From NCBI RefSeq assembly GCF_034119845.1, contig NZ_CP139420.1, positions 474,001 through 538,000 on the forward strand: DNA of 64,000 nucleotides, read 5' to 3'. Each line of letters starts with the position of its first letter. The first letter of the stretch is position 1. The notes under the pieces are model-generated. The model had not been told where the DNA came from. It was given only the letters and a program-made list of their open reading frames with translations, and ran no database searches. This stretch comes from Flavobacterium sp. NG2 (GTDB lineage: Bacteria > Bacteroidota > Bacteroidia > Flavobacteriales > Flavobacteriaceae). A program made the position numbers and the translations under genes. Below are positions 28,031 to 36,448 of the stretch, in pieces.

Positions 28031-29155
28031 AAAAATCTAATTCGCACAGCGTGTAATTTTCTTATTGTTTGTTCGTTTTTTTTGTTTTCATGTAGTACTA
28101 AGCAACGAGTAGTAAACGAGAAATCCCTCAAGGCAGATAAGAATCAAAAATTCGCAATTGAACCTAATAATTTACTGATTGGAGCGACTCTAAATTATGA
28201 TGAATTGCGTACTCAAAAAGAAGTGGTTTATTTAAAAAAATTTAAATATCTCACTCCTGCAAACGCAGCTAAACAATCTAGAGTTCATCCACAACCCGAT
28301 GTTTGGAATTGGAAACAAATTGATGAGTTTATACAATTTGCGAATAAAAATAAACTAGTAGTGAGACTTCATGGCCCCATAAGTCCACAAGCGTCAAAAT
28401 GGGCTAAAGAGGATCATCGTACCCCAAAAGAATTAGAAACAAATTTAACTGAATTTGCCACCGCTTTTGCTTTGCATTTTAATAACGAACCAGTTGTAAA
28501 ATGGATGGACGTGGTCAATGAAACTATTCTGGCAGATGGCAGTTGGTTTGGACCTAAAAAAGGAACAGACCAATGGGAAAATCCTTGGTTAAAAATGGGA
28601 TTGGATGAAAATGGATTTCCGTTGTATATTATTAAAGCCTTTGAAATCGCTACCAAGAATGCTACTAACATCCAATTAGTATACAACCAGAAGGTGGGTA
28701 TGGAAGATAAAATGTGGGATAAAGTCAAAGAAACCATTTTGTATATCCGTTCCAAAGGTTTTCGTGTGGATGGTATCGGTTGGCAAGCTCATTTGTTATT
28801 GGGAGCCAAACGAGAAGATTTTGTTGATAATACCGAGGCTACGATGCAAAAACTAGCCAATCTTATTGATTGGGCACATCAAAATAAATTGGCTTTTCAT
28901 GTAACCGAATTAGATTATTTGGTCAAACACAAAAAGAATGTGGAATCTGAACGCCAAGTTCAAAAAAGGGTGTACCAACAACTAGTAGATGTATTAGTCG
29001 CAAAAAGTAAAAACGGGCAAGTAACACTCAATCTTTGGGATGTTGGGGAACGTTATAAAAAAAATACTGGTTATTTTCAATCTATTTATGATGCAAAAAT
29101 GAATCCAACACCTGCTTATCAGGTGATTAATAAAGTTAATAAAAATAAGCTATAA
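28016..29155 (+). CDS. GH10 glycosidase lipoprotein (endo-xylanase family)
   Basis: A 379-residue GH10 enzyme, a retaining TIM-barrel glycosidase family whose known members mostly cut beta-1,4-xylan. The lipobox ends LFSC. Acid/base Glu169 lies in MDVVNETI and nucleophile Glu298 in FHVTELD, with QAHLLLG and LNLWDVGERY as typical flanking motifs. There is no extra binding domain. The first codons fall inside a flanking intergenic repeat, so the start is less certain, although no other Met precedes the signal segment. With the GH10 at 32609 it suggests a xylan-like backbone, but GH10 members in sulfatase-rich PULs may have other specificities. Confidence 0.88.
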   Translation: MFLCGKNLIRTACNFLIVCSFFLFSCSTKQRVVNEKSLKADKNQKFAIEPNNLLIGATLNYDELRTQKEVVYLKKFKYLTPANAAKQSRVHPQPDVWNWKQIDEFIQFANKNKLVVRLHGPISPQASKWAKEDHRTPKELETNLTEFATAFALHFNNEPVVKWMDVVNETILADGSWFGPKKGTDQWENPWLKMGLDENGFPLYIIKAFEIATKNATNIQLVYNQKVGMEDKMWDKVKETILYIRSKGFRVDGIGWQAHLLLGAKREDFVDNTEATMQKLANLIDWAHQNKLAFHVTELDYLVKHKKNVESERQVQKRVYQQLVDVLVAKSKNGQVTLNLWDVGERYKKNTGYFQSIYDAKMNPTPAYQVINKVNKNKL

Positions 29156-29321
29156 TTTACTAGAAAATTACACTAAATTTTTCTCCCAATATGATTTCTT
29201 GGATTTGATTAGGAAACAATATTAAACTCAAGACATAAAATACAACAGAATTGTTTTTGTAAAGCTTGCAAAAACAGCTACAAACTAATACTATAACAAA
29301 CTATTTCTTTAACCAAAAACT

Positions 29322-31130
29322 ATGTACACCATAAATAAAATTACATTCACATTAATCACAGCACTATTATTTTGTACAAACAATATTAATAGTCAAAAAT
29401 TGACGACTCTAAATACCACTGTAAAAGATAAAACCAATTTAGATATTGGATTTAACCGTAGATCAGATAACGGAACTTGGTGGACGGACAATTCATTCAA
29501 AAATTTAGTTGCTGAGATGAATCCAGATGTAGTACGTTATCCGGGAGGTACTCAAGCCAATTACTGGGATTGGAGAACGGGAAAATTTATTCCAAATGCG
29601 GGTAAAAACGGGACAAATAACGAAGTGCTAAAAATCCCGGGATTTGTAAGCGTACTTCCTGCGAGAACCAAAATTGTATATGTAGTCAATATGGCAAGGC
29701 CTACTCCTGCAAGTGGAGTAGATGTAAATGCTACCGAAGCAACACTTAAAAGTACAGCGACACTAAACTTAAAAATAAATGATATGCTTGCCGCTATAGC
29801 TGAATTTGTAGCGCAAGGAAAAGAGCCTTATGCAGTGGAACTTGGAAATGAGTTTTATTTTGGAAATGAGGAATCGGGTATTTTTGAAATTGTTGAAAGC
29901 AATGGCTTTTATTATGGCGGATGGAATGCTGCAACAAATCAACCTTATCAAGCTAATTCTAAAAAAGACGCCACAGTATTCACGGCAAAATTCTATGTAG
30001 AGCAATGTAATAGCGTAGTTGCTGCCATAAAAGCACAATACCCAAACATCAAATTTGCTATATGTACAACTAAATTAGAATCAAATGCACAAACAAGAGA
30101 AGTTTGGAACAATACTGTATTTGATGAGTTGAACAAACCAAATTATGCTTCATTAAAAAGTAATATTTATGCCGTTACCCAACACCATTATTTAAACACT
30201 AATTATGGAGTTCAAACTGTAATATCAGACAATCCATCAGCTGAAGTTGCCATTGCTGAAGGCATACAATATCCAATAGACAAACTACCAGATTATAATT
30301 TAGTACCTAACAATTATAAAATATGGTATACCGAATATGGTGAAGTAAAAGAAATAGCAGATGAGACATGGGCGTCAGCGGTTAGATACGCTGCATTAGT
30401 ACATAGTTTTATGAATAGTGGCGACAAGGTAGGACAATTAGATTATCATTATATTTCTGATAAAAATGTTGTCAAAGTACTTTCTCCAATGAAATTAGCT
30501 CCTGTTGGAATTGCAGCAAAATTAGTAGCAAAAGCTTCTGCTGATATGACTGTATTTCAAGAAATAAATTTTGAAAATAACACTCTTACTTCGGGTTCTG
30601 TAAAATCATTATATGGTTTTAAGTTCAAGAGTAATACAAAAGAAGCCCTTCTAATCATCAATACAAGTGATTCTAATTTTGAGACCGTTAAGATTGATAA
30701 TTTATTTACTTATGCTGGTCAGCCTACAATAACGGAATACTATTCTACTGCACCTGCTGTTTCTGGTGTTTACGAGGGGGATTCTAGTAATAACATTGCT
30801 ACCATCATTGGAAGTGTAACTGGAGGAATTGTGAATATAAAAAAGTTTTCAATATCAGTTATTGAGGCTGCCAATACGACACTTGGAGTTGATAATCATT
30901 CCATAAACAATTCGGCTGTTTATCCTAATCCTGTTACGGATTTCCTTAAAATTCAAAGTGAAGACACGATAGAATCTGTCTCTATTTGGAATATTGGAGG
31001 AATACTTGTTTATAACAATGACACATTCACAGGAGATGGCATCAATCTAAGCTCATTGCTTCCAGGAGTGTATTTAGTTAAAATTAAAACCAATAAAAGG
31101 ACAGAAATTAAAAAAATAGTTAAGTTTTAA
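29322..31130 (+). CDS. Clan GH-A glycosidase, unassigned family, with T9SS tail
   Basis: A 602-residue secreted enzyme with a TIM-barrel GH-A layout reminiscent of GH39/GH51/GH79. VVRYPGGTQANYWDWRTG lies near the first barrel strands, VELGNEFYF carries the probable acid/base Glu177, and WYTEYGE the probable nucleophile Glu338. A beta-sandwich follows the barrel. A type A T9SS sorting domain takes the last 75 or so residues (VYPNPVTDFLKIQ, SSLLPGVYLVKI). The barrel is paralogous to the lipoprotein at 38725-40302. The family could not be fixed by motif alone. An endo-acting glycosidase on the PUL polymer at or outside the cell surface is the likely role. Confidence 0.75.
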   Translation: MYTINKITFTLITALLFCTNNINSQKLTTLNTTVKDKTNLDIGFNRRSDNGTWWTDNSFKNLVAEMNPDVVRYPGGTQANYWDWRTGKFIPNAGKNGTNNEVLKIPGFVSVLPARTKIVYVVNMARPTPASGVDVNATEATLKSTATLNLKINDMLAAIAEFVAQGKEPYAVELGNEFYFGNEESGIFEIVESNGFYYGGWNAATNQPYQANSKKDATVFTAKFYVEQCNSVVAAIKAQYPNIKFAICTTKLESNAQTREVWNNTVFDELNKPNYASLKSNIYAVTQHHYLNTNYGVQTVISDNPSAEVAIAEGIQYPIDKLPDYNLVPNNYKIWYTEYGEVKEIADETWASAVRYAALVHSFMNSGDKVGQLDYHYISDKNVVKVLSPMKLAPVGIAAKLVAKASADMTVFQEINFENNTLTSGSVKSLYGFKFKSNTKEALLIINTSDSNFETVKIDNLFTYAGQPTITEYYSTAPAVSGVYEGDSSNNIATIIGSVTGGIVNIKKFSISVIEAANTTLGVDNHSINNSAVYPNPVTDFLKIQSEDTIESVSIWNIGGILVYNNDTFTGDGINLSSLLPGVYLVKIKTNKRTEIKKIVKF

Positions 31131-31176
31131 AATTACAATCTAGATTTAAAAAAAACAATACCTTAATTTTATAAAT

Positions 31177-32601
31177 ATGAACTTTCCAAAAGTGTATCTA
31201 TTTGGGATTTTTGTAGTACTTACAGTGAATTGTAAATCAAAATCACGTGTTTTTTCTGAAAGTATTCCAAAAAAACAACCAAACATTCTTATTATCCATG
31301 TTGATGATCTAGGGTATCATGATTTAAGTGTCAATGGTTCTAAAATTTATCAAACGCCAAATATTGACCAATTAGCAAAGGAATCCGTTCAGTTTCAAAA
31401 TGCGTATGCTAATTATCCTCGTTGTGTGCCTTCGCGTTATGCGATGCTTACAGGAGGATATCCAATACAAAATGGAGAAGTTCCAGATGATGGTTTCGAA
31501 ATGAACAATGTTCCAGACAGCAAAAACTTAATCAAAGCGATTAAGGAAACAGGTTATCAAACGGCTTATTTTGGCAAATGGCATTTGGGCGAAGGCGATA
31601 GTAGTCCTAAGACTTTTGGGTTTGAAACTACCGTGGCAGCAGGACTAGCAGGTTCTCCGATTAGTTATATTTATCCGTTTAACCAACCTAAAAAAGGAAA
31701 AGGAACTTCTGAAAAAGACCCTATTAAAGATTTAGACGAAATCAGTAAAAAAGGCGATTATTTAACCGATGTGCTAACTGAGCAAGTGGTTCAGTACATT
31801 CAAAAGAGAGATAAAAACAAACCTTTTATGGCGATGCTGGCTTTTTATGCAGTTCACCAACCATTAGAAGCTAAAGAAGAAGATGTAAAACGCAATCAAC
31901 AGGAAATAGACGCCTTTGATTACGGAAACCAACCCGAATTTATCAATGAAGGAACAGGCCGAACTAAAATGCGTCAAAACCATGCTACTTATGCTGCTAT
32001 GGTCGAAAATATGGATGAGAATGTGGGTAAACTTCTTCAATTGCTAAAAACATTGAACATTGATGACAATACGATGGTTATTCTGTCATCAGATCATGGA
32101 GGTTTATCTAATGACGGGACTAACAAACGTGATTTGGCTACTTCTAATTATCCGTTGCGTGCGGGAAAAGGATGGTTGTACGAAGGAGGAATTAAAGTAC
32201 CTTTAATGGTGAAATGGAAAAATCATTTTGAACCCAGAGAAGATAAAAATTCCTTAATCATGCTGATGGATGTATTTCCAACCTTACTCGATTTGACGGC
32301 TCATAAAAAATTAGATACTGACGGAATTAGTTTTTTACCTATATTAACTAAAAAAGAACAGGTAAAAGAACGAACTGTTTTCTGGCATTCTTCAAAGGCA
32401 AGACCGACACAAACAGGAGACACAAAATCATCGGCTATTCGCGTAGGCGATTACAAATTGATTAATTGGTACGAAACTGGGAAAACAGAATTGTATAATA
32501 TTGTTCAAGACCCATCGGAAAGCAATAATATTGCCCAAAAACAACCCGAAACAACCCAACAGCTTTTGCAAAAACTAAACTATTGGAAATCTAAATTTTA
32601 A
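31177..32601 (+). CDS. S1 sulfatase (S1_16-like)
   Basis: A 474-residue lipoprotein sulfatase (lipobox ending VNCK). Metal motif VDDLGYHDLSVNGSKIYQTPN, formylglycine Cys83 in YPRCVPSRYAMLTG, GKWHLGEGDSSP, AVHQPLEAKEED, SDHGGLSNDGTNKRDLA. It is a close paralogue of the sulfatase at 26345 but without the charged C-terminal tail and with a lipid anchor instead of a cleaved signal. Its stop is seven bases before the next gene, so it is in an operon with GH10 and the following sulfatase. Confidence 0.9.
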   Translation: MNFPKVYLFGIFVVLTVNCKSKSRVFSESIPKKQPNILIIHVDDLGYHDLSVNGSKIYQTPNIDQLAKESVQFQNAYANYPRCVPSRYAMLTGGYPIQNGEVPDDGFEMNNVPDSKNLIKAIKETGYQTAYFGKWHLGEGDSSPKTFGFETTVAAGLAGSPISYIYPFNQPKKGKGTSEKDPIKDLDEISKKGDYLTDVLTEQVVQYIQKRDKNKPFMAMLAFYAVHQPLEAKEEDVKRNQQEIDAFDYGNQPEFINEGTGRTKMRQNHATYAAMVENMDENVGKLLQLLKTLNIDDNTMVILSSDHGGLSNDGTNKRDLATSNYPLRAGKGWLYEGGIKVPLMVKWKNHFEPREDKNSLIMLMDVFPTLLDLTAHKKLDTDGISFLPILTKKEQVKERTVFWHSSKARPTQTGDTKSSAIRVGDYKLINWYETGKTELYNIVQDPSESNNIAQKQPETTQQLLQKLNYWKSKF

Positions 32602-32608
32602 TAAATTA

Positions 32609-34372
32609 ATGAGAATGAAATCAAGTTTTTTACATACAATCCTTTTCCTGTGTTCGGCTTTTGTACTTAACGCCCAAGAGATTCCCGCTGGTGGTGATGG
32701 TTTAGTAGATAGTACTAAATTAAAATATTCGAAACTAACCAAGGAAGAAGGAATGGTCGAAGTGGTTAGCGAAAATAATTCGACAACATTGATTGCAACA
32801 ACGATAAAACAACCTCAGTTTATTTATAATTTAGGGGTAAGAATTCCATTGATTTCCAAAAATATCACTCCCGAACAACCGATGTTATTGTCCTTTCAAG
32901 CCAGAACATTAGAATCGAGTTTAGAAACGGCTGAGGCTAAAATTTCGTGGATTTACAAACAGTCAGAGTCTTCAGACCCTAAAGATGTAATTCAAAGAAC
33001 GGTGAGTTTGTCACAAAAATGGCAAACCTATTATTTGCCCTTTAAAGCTTTAAAAACGAGTAATGGCAATGATGTGCTTTCGATGTTGTTTGGTTTTACT
33101 CCTCAAAAATTTGAAATTAAAGACATTCAGTTACAGTTGTATCCAAAGAATTTTGATTTTGAAAAATTGCCAAAAACAAAAATTACCTATGCCGGTATGG
33201 AAGCTAATGCGCCTTGGCGAGTTGAAGCTGAAAAAAGAATTGAAGCGCATCGCAAAGGGAATTTTGAAATAGCATTTTCGGTGAAAGGCAAGAAAGTTCA
33301 AAACACCAATGTTCATCTCAATTTACAAAAACACGCTTTTTCTTTTGGAGCAGCCATCAATGCCGAGGATATTGTTAAAGACGTCAGACATTTTGATGCC
33401 GTACAAAAAATGTTTACTGCCATTGTTTTTGAAAATGATTTAAAAATGAAAAAATGGACTTTGGTTAAGAAAAGACCCATAATAGTTGAAGCCATCGACA
33501 AATTAAATGAAAGCAATATCAAGGTCAAAGGTCATGCGCTGGTTTGGCCAAGTTTTAGATATATGAGTGAAAATATTCGGGCAAACAAAGACAATCCTGA
33601 AAAGGTGAAAGAACTTGTTTTTAGTCATATCAAAAGTATTACGGAAGCGACCAAAGGCAAAATTTCGCATTGGGATGTGTTGAACGAAGTTTATACGAAC
33701 AAGGAGTTGCAAAATATTTTTGGAGGGTCGGAGGATATTTTATTTGAAGCCTTTCAAAAACTAAAAGAATACGACCACAAAGCGGAACGTTTTATTAATG
33801 AATACGGCATCATCAGCGGTGGTGGGATTAATAAAACTAAACAAGATTGGTACTACAATTTTGTAAAAACGATTGATGCTAAAACAGGAGGGCTACTAGA
33901 TGGTGTGGGTATGCAAAGTCATATTGGGAGCGATTTGACTCCGCCTGAAAAAGTGATAGAAATCTTGAATCGTTTTTCGGATTTGCGTAAAAAAATCAGT
34001 ATTTCAGAATTTACGTTGGACATCTTAGATGATGATATCAAAGCACAATATACCAATGATTATATGACGGCGGCTTTCAGTCAACCTTCGGTGAGTGAGT
34101 TTTTGTTTTGGGGATATTATGAACCATCAAATCCGAAAGCGGGCTTGCTTGACGAAAATTTTCAACTGACTAAAATGGGTAAGGCCTATTCGAATCTTGT
34201 ACATAATAAATGGCAAACGAATATTTCCAAAAACACGGATGCAAACGGTAAAATCTCGGACAGAGGTTTTTATGGAACCTATCAATATGATTTTACTTTG
34301 GATGGAAAATTCTACAAAGGCAGTTTTGAAGTCAAGCCAGAATCTAAAAATCAAATCAAAATAGCTTTATAA
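32609..34372 (+). CDS. GH10 glycosidase with N-terminal beta-sandwich domain
   Basis: A 587-residue secreted GH10-type enzyme. Signal peptide ends VLNAQE. Residues about 25-190 look like a carbohydrate-binding beta-sandwich (DSTKLKYSKLT, QKWQTYYLPFKALK). The catalytic barrel has HWDVLNEVYT with acid/base Glu360, GVGMQSHIG, and ISISEFTLD with nucleophile Glu467. A short beta-rich tail follows (GFYGTYQYDFTLDGKFYKG). The layout, binding domain before the barrel with a GHALVWPSF motif, is common in Bacteroidota xylanases. A second ATG two codons in (32615) is an equally good start. Its stop overlaps the next start as TAATG. Confidence 0.86.
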   Translation: MRMKSSFLHTILFLCSAFVLNAQEIPAGGDGLVDSTKLKYSKLTKEEGMVEVVSENNSTTLIATTIKQPQFIYNLGVRIPLISKNITPEQPMLLSFQARTLESSLETAEAKISWIYKQSESSDPKDVIQRTVSLSQKWQTYYLPFKALKTSNGNDVLSMLFGFTPQKFEIKDIQLQLYPKNFDFEKLPKTKITYAGMEANAPWRVEAEKRIEAHRKGNFEIAFSVKGKKVQNTNVHLNLQKHAFSFGAAINAEDIVKDVRHFDAVQKMFTAIVFENDLKMKKWTLVKKRPIIVEAIDKLNESNIKVKGHALVWPSFRYMSENIRANKDNPEKVKELVFSHIKSITEATKGKISHWDVLNEVYTNKELQNIFGGSEDILFEAFQKLKEYDHKAERFINEYGIISGGGINKTKQDWYYNFVKTIDAKTGGLLDGVGMQSHIGSDLTPPEKVIEILNRFSDLRKKISISEFTLDILDDDIKAQYTNDYMTAAFSQPSVSEFLFWGYYEPSNPKAGLLDENFQLTKMGKAYSNLVHNKWQTNISKNTDANGKISDRGFYGTYQYDFTLDGKFYKGSFEVKPESKNQIKIAL

Positions 34373-36042
34373 TGAAAATTAAATTAGCGGTACTCACCTT
34401 TTTATGCTGTTTTATACTAAATGCACAAACTACAAAACAGCCTAATATTCTTTGGATTGTTTGCGAAGATATAAGCCCGACACTTTCGATGTATGGAGAC
34501 CACAATGCTAAAACGCCAAACCTTGATAAATTAGCACAAAAAAGTATTGTTTATACCAATGCTTTTGCCACAACAGGAGTTTGTGCGCCAAGTCGTTCGG
34601 CGATTATTACAGGCATGCTGCCTTCTTCGATTGGGACGATGCATATGCGGACTGCAAAGGATGTAATGTCATGGGGAAAACGTAGTTATAAAGAAGTTGC
34701 AACTAGAGGTGAAGAAAATCCAGAACCAGTATTAGACTTAAAAGGAAATACTATTAGAGAATATTCAGCTGTAGTTCCTGATGGTATAAAATGTTTTACG
34801 GAATATTTAAGAGCCAGTGGCTATTATTGTACCAATAATCAAAAAACGGATTATCAATTTGCTGCACCTATCTCGGCTTGGGACGAAAATGATCCCAAAG
34901 CACATTGGAGAAATCGACCAGAAGGAAAGCCTTTTTTTTCGGTATTTAATTTAGGGGATACGCATGAAAGCCGAATTTGGTTAAACAAAGATTTGCCATT
35001 AACAGTTGATCCTACAAAAGTGTTTTTACCACCTTATTTTCCAGACAATGCTGTCGTTCGTAATGATGTAGCCCGTCATTATAGCAATATCGAGATTATG
35101 GATAAAAATGCAGGAATCATTATCGACCAATTAATCAAAGATGGTTTGTATGATGATACGATTATCTTTTTCTACAGTGATCACGGCGGCCCTTTGCCAC
35201 GTCAAAAAAGAGAGATTTATGAATCAGGTTTAAAAGCACCTTTGTTTATAAAACTTCCTAATAGTCAGACCTTTTCTAAAAATGACCGATTAATTTCATT
35301 TACGGATTTAGGACCAACAGTATTGAGTTTGGCCAATGTAAAACCGCCAAAGGGAATCGAAGGAAGACCATTTTTAGGAAAGTACGAATGTAAATCAAGA
35401 GAGTTTGTTTTCGGGACTTCGGATCGTTTTGATGAGTTTAGTGATAGAATTCGTTCTGTACGTACAGAAAAGTATTTGTATATCAAAAACTATCATCCTG
35501 AACTTCCTAAATACAAAGATGTTGGTTATAGAAAAAGTATGCCTATGATGATGAATATGTTGACATTAAAAGAGGCGAATCAATTAGACCAATATCAATT
35601 GTCTTGGTTTCAATCCAAAGTAACCGAAGAATTGTATGATATCATCAACGATCCCTACAGCATGACCAACCTAGCTGAAAATCCAGCCTACCAAAAGGTT
35701 TTAAACCAATTGCGTAAACAAGAGATTAAGAAATTTGAAAAAGACTATGATTTTGGTTCACTTCCTGAAGCGGATATGATTGCTAAAATGTGGCCTAACA
35801 ACACTCAACCTATAACAGCAAAGCCAAGTTATAGTATTAAAAACGGAGTATTAACCGCTTCATGCGCTACCAAAAGCGCTTCGATTTCGTATAAAATGTC
35901 AAAATCTAAAGATGAGAAATTTGATGTCAGTAGCAAATGGACTTTATACACTCAACCCATTCCAATCCCAAAAGGACACTATGTTTATATTATTGCCAAT
36001 AGAATTGGTTTTCAAGACAGTGCTATTGTGATGGCAAAATAA
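34372..36042 (+). CDS. S1 sulfatase (heparan N-sulfatase-like, S1_8-like)
   Basis: A 556-residue secreted sulfatase. Signal peptide ends LNAQ, then CEDISPTLSMYGDHNAKTPN, formylglycine Cys71 in GVCAPSRSAIITG, SSIGTMHMRT, GDTHESRIW, and FYSDHGGPLPRQKRE. These match the sulfamidase-like subfamily S1_8, which includes enzymes reported in ulvan and other algal polysaccharide systems. A C-terminal extension of about 60 residues (TAKPSYSIKNGVLTASC) looks like a chitobiase/CBM-like beta domain. Translation is coupled to the GH10 gene by TAATG. A strong terminator follows at 36066, ending this operon. Confidence 0.88.
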   Translation: MKIKLAVLTFLCCFILNAQTTKQPNILWIVCEDISPTLSMYGDHNAKTPNLDKLAQKSIVYTNAFATTGVCAPSRSAIITGMLPSSIGTMHMRTAKDVMSWGKRSYKEVATRGEENPEPVLDLKGNTIREYSAVVPDGIKCFTEYLRASGYYCTNNQKTDYQFAAPISAWDENDPKAHWRNRPEGKPFFSVFNLGDTHESRIWLNKDLPLTVDPTKVFLPPYFPDNAVVRNDVARHYSNIEIMDKNAGIIIDQLIKDGLYDDTIIFFYSDHGGPLPRQKREIYESGLKAPLFIKLPNSQTFSKNDRLISFTDLGPTVLSLANVKPPKGIEGRPFLGKYECKSREFVFGTSDRFDEFSDRIRSVRTEKYLYIKNYHPELPKYKDVGYRKSMPMMMNMLTLKEANQLDQYQLSWFQSKVTEELYDIINDPYSMTNLAENPAYQKVLNQLRKQEIKKFEKDYDFGSLPEADMIAKMWPNNTQPITAKPSYSIKNGVLTASCATKSASISYKMSKSKDEKFDVSSKWTLYTQPIPIPKGHYVYIIANRIGFQDSAIVMAK

Positions 36043-36065
36043 GGTTTGTAATTATTAAGTTTAAG

Positions 36066-36098
36066 AAAGCTTCGATTTAGAAATCGGAGCTTTTTTTT
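36066..36098 (+). terminator. Rho-independent terminator
   Basis: AAGCTTCGATTT pairs with AAATCGGAGCTT around AG (one G-T pair) and is followed by eight T. It ends the GH10-sulfatase operon. Confidence 0.9.
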
Positions 36099-36164
36099 AA
36101 AATATACATTAGAATTTTATTGATTTTTTTGTCATGCAGATGGTATGTTTTAAAATAAGAAAAA

Positions 36165-36202
36165 AATCTGTGTAAATCCGTTTCATCTGTGTTATCTGTG
36201 TT
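36165..36202. repeat. Degenerate 'atctgtgt' intergenic repeat
   Basis: AATCTGTGTAAATCCG followed by TTTCATCTGTGTTATCTGTG, an internally repetitive ATCTGTGT element. It resembles a dispersed intergenic sequence frequent in Bacteroidota genomes. The rest of 36099-36258 shows nothing else. Confidence 0.45.
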
Positions 36203-36258
36203 TCAATGCGTAATCTGGATTTTTTCCTTCCCAATTTCTAATTCTCTTTAGAAAATTC

Positions 36259-36448
36259 AAACGATGTAGGTAATTAACGAAATCGTTATATTAATATCGG
36301 GTGAAATCTCTATAAAACTCTTACGGCATTGATTATGAATTAGGTTTTTGATGATTTACAAACCATTTCTGTCTATTTTTTGACCCTTTTTCTGGGAGTT
36401 AAGTACTTAATTTACAATACTATTAACCAACCAAAAACCAAATTATTT
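36259..36448 (+). repeat. Duplicated promoter block, copy 1
   Basis: About 190 bp directly upstream of the GH12-like gene. It is nearly colinear with 38538-38724 upstream of the GH-A lipoprotein gene, at roughly 80% identity by eye. Shared landmarks are AAACGATGTA at the start, GTTATATTAATAT, TTTTGATGATTTACAAACCA, GACCCTTTTT and ACTATTAACCAA before the start codon. Confidence 0.8.
36355..36415 (+). promoter_or_regulatory. Putative HTCS operator/promoter
   Basis: Box 1 TTTACAAACCAT (36355-36366), 15 bases, box 2 GACCC (36382-36386), and a TAATTTAC -7-like element whose TTTAC starts 56 bases from box 1. The ATG of the GH12-like gene follows 33 bases later. Confidence 0.5.
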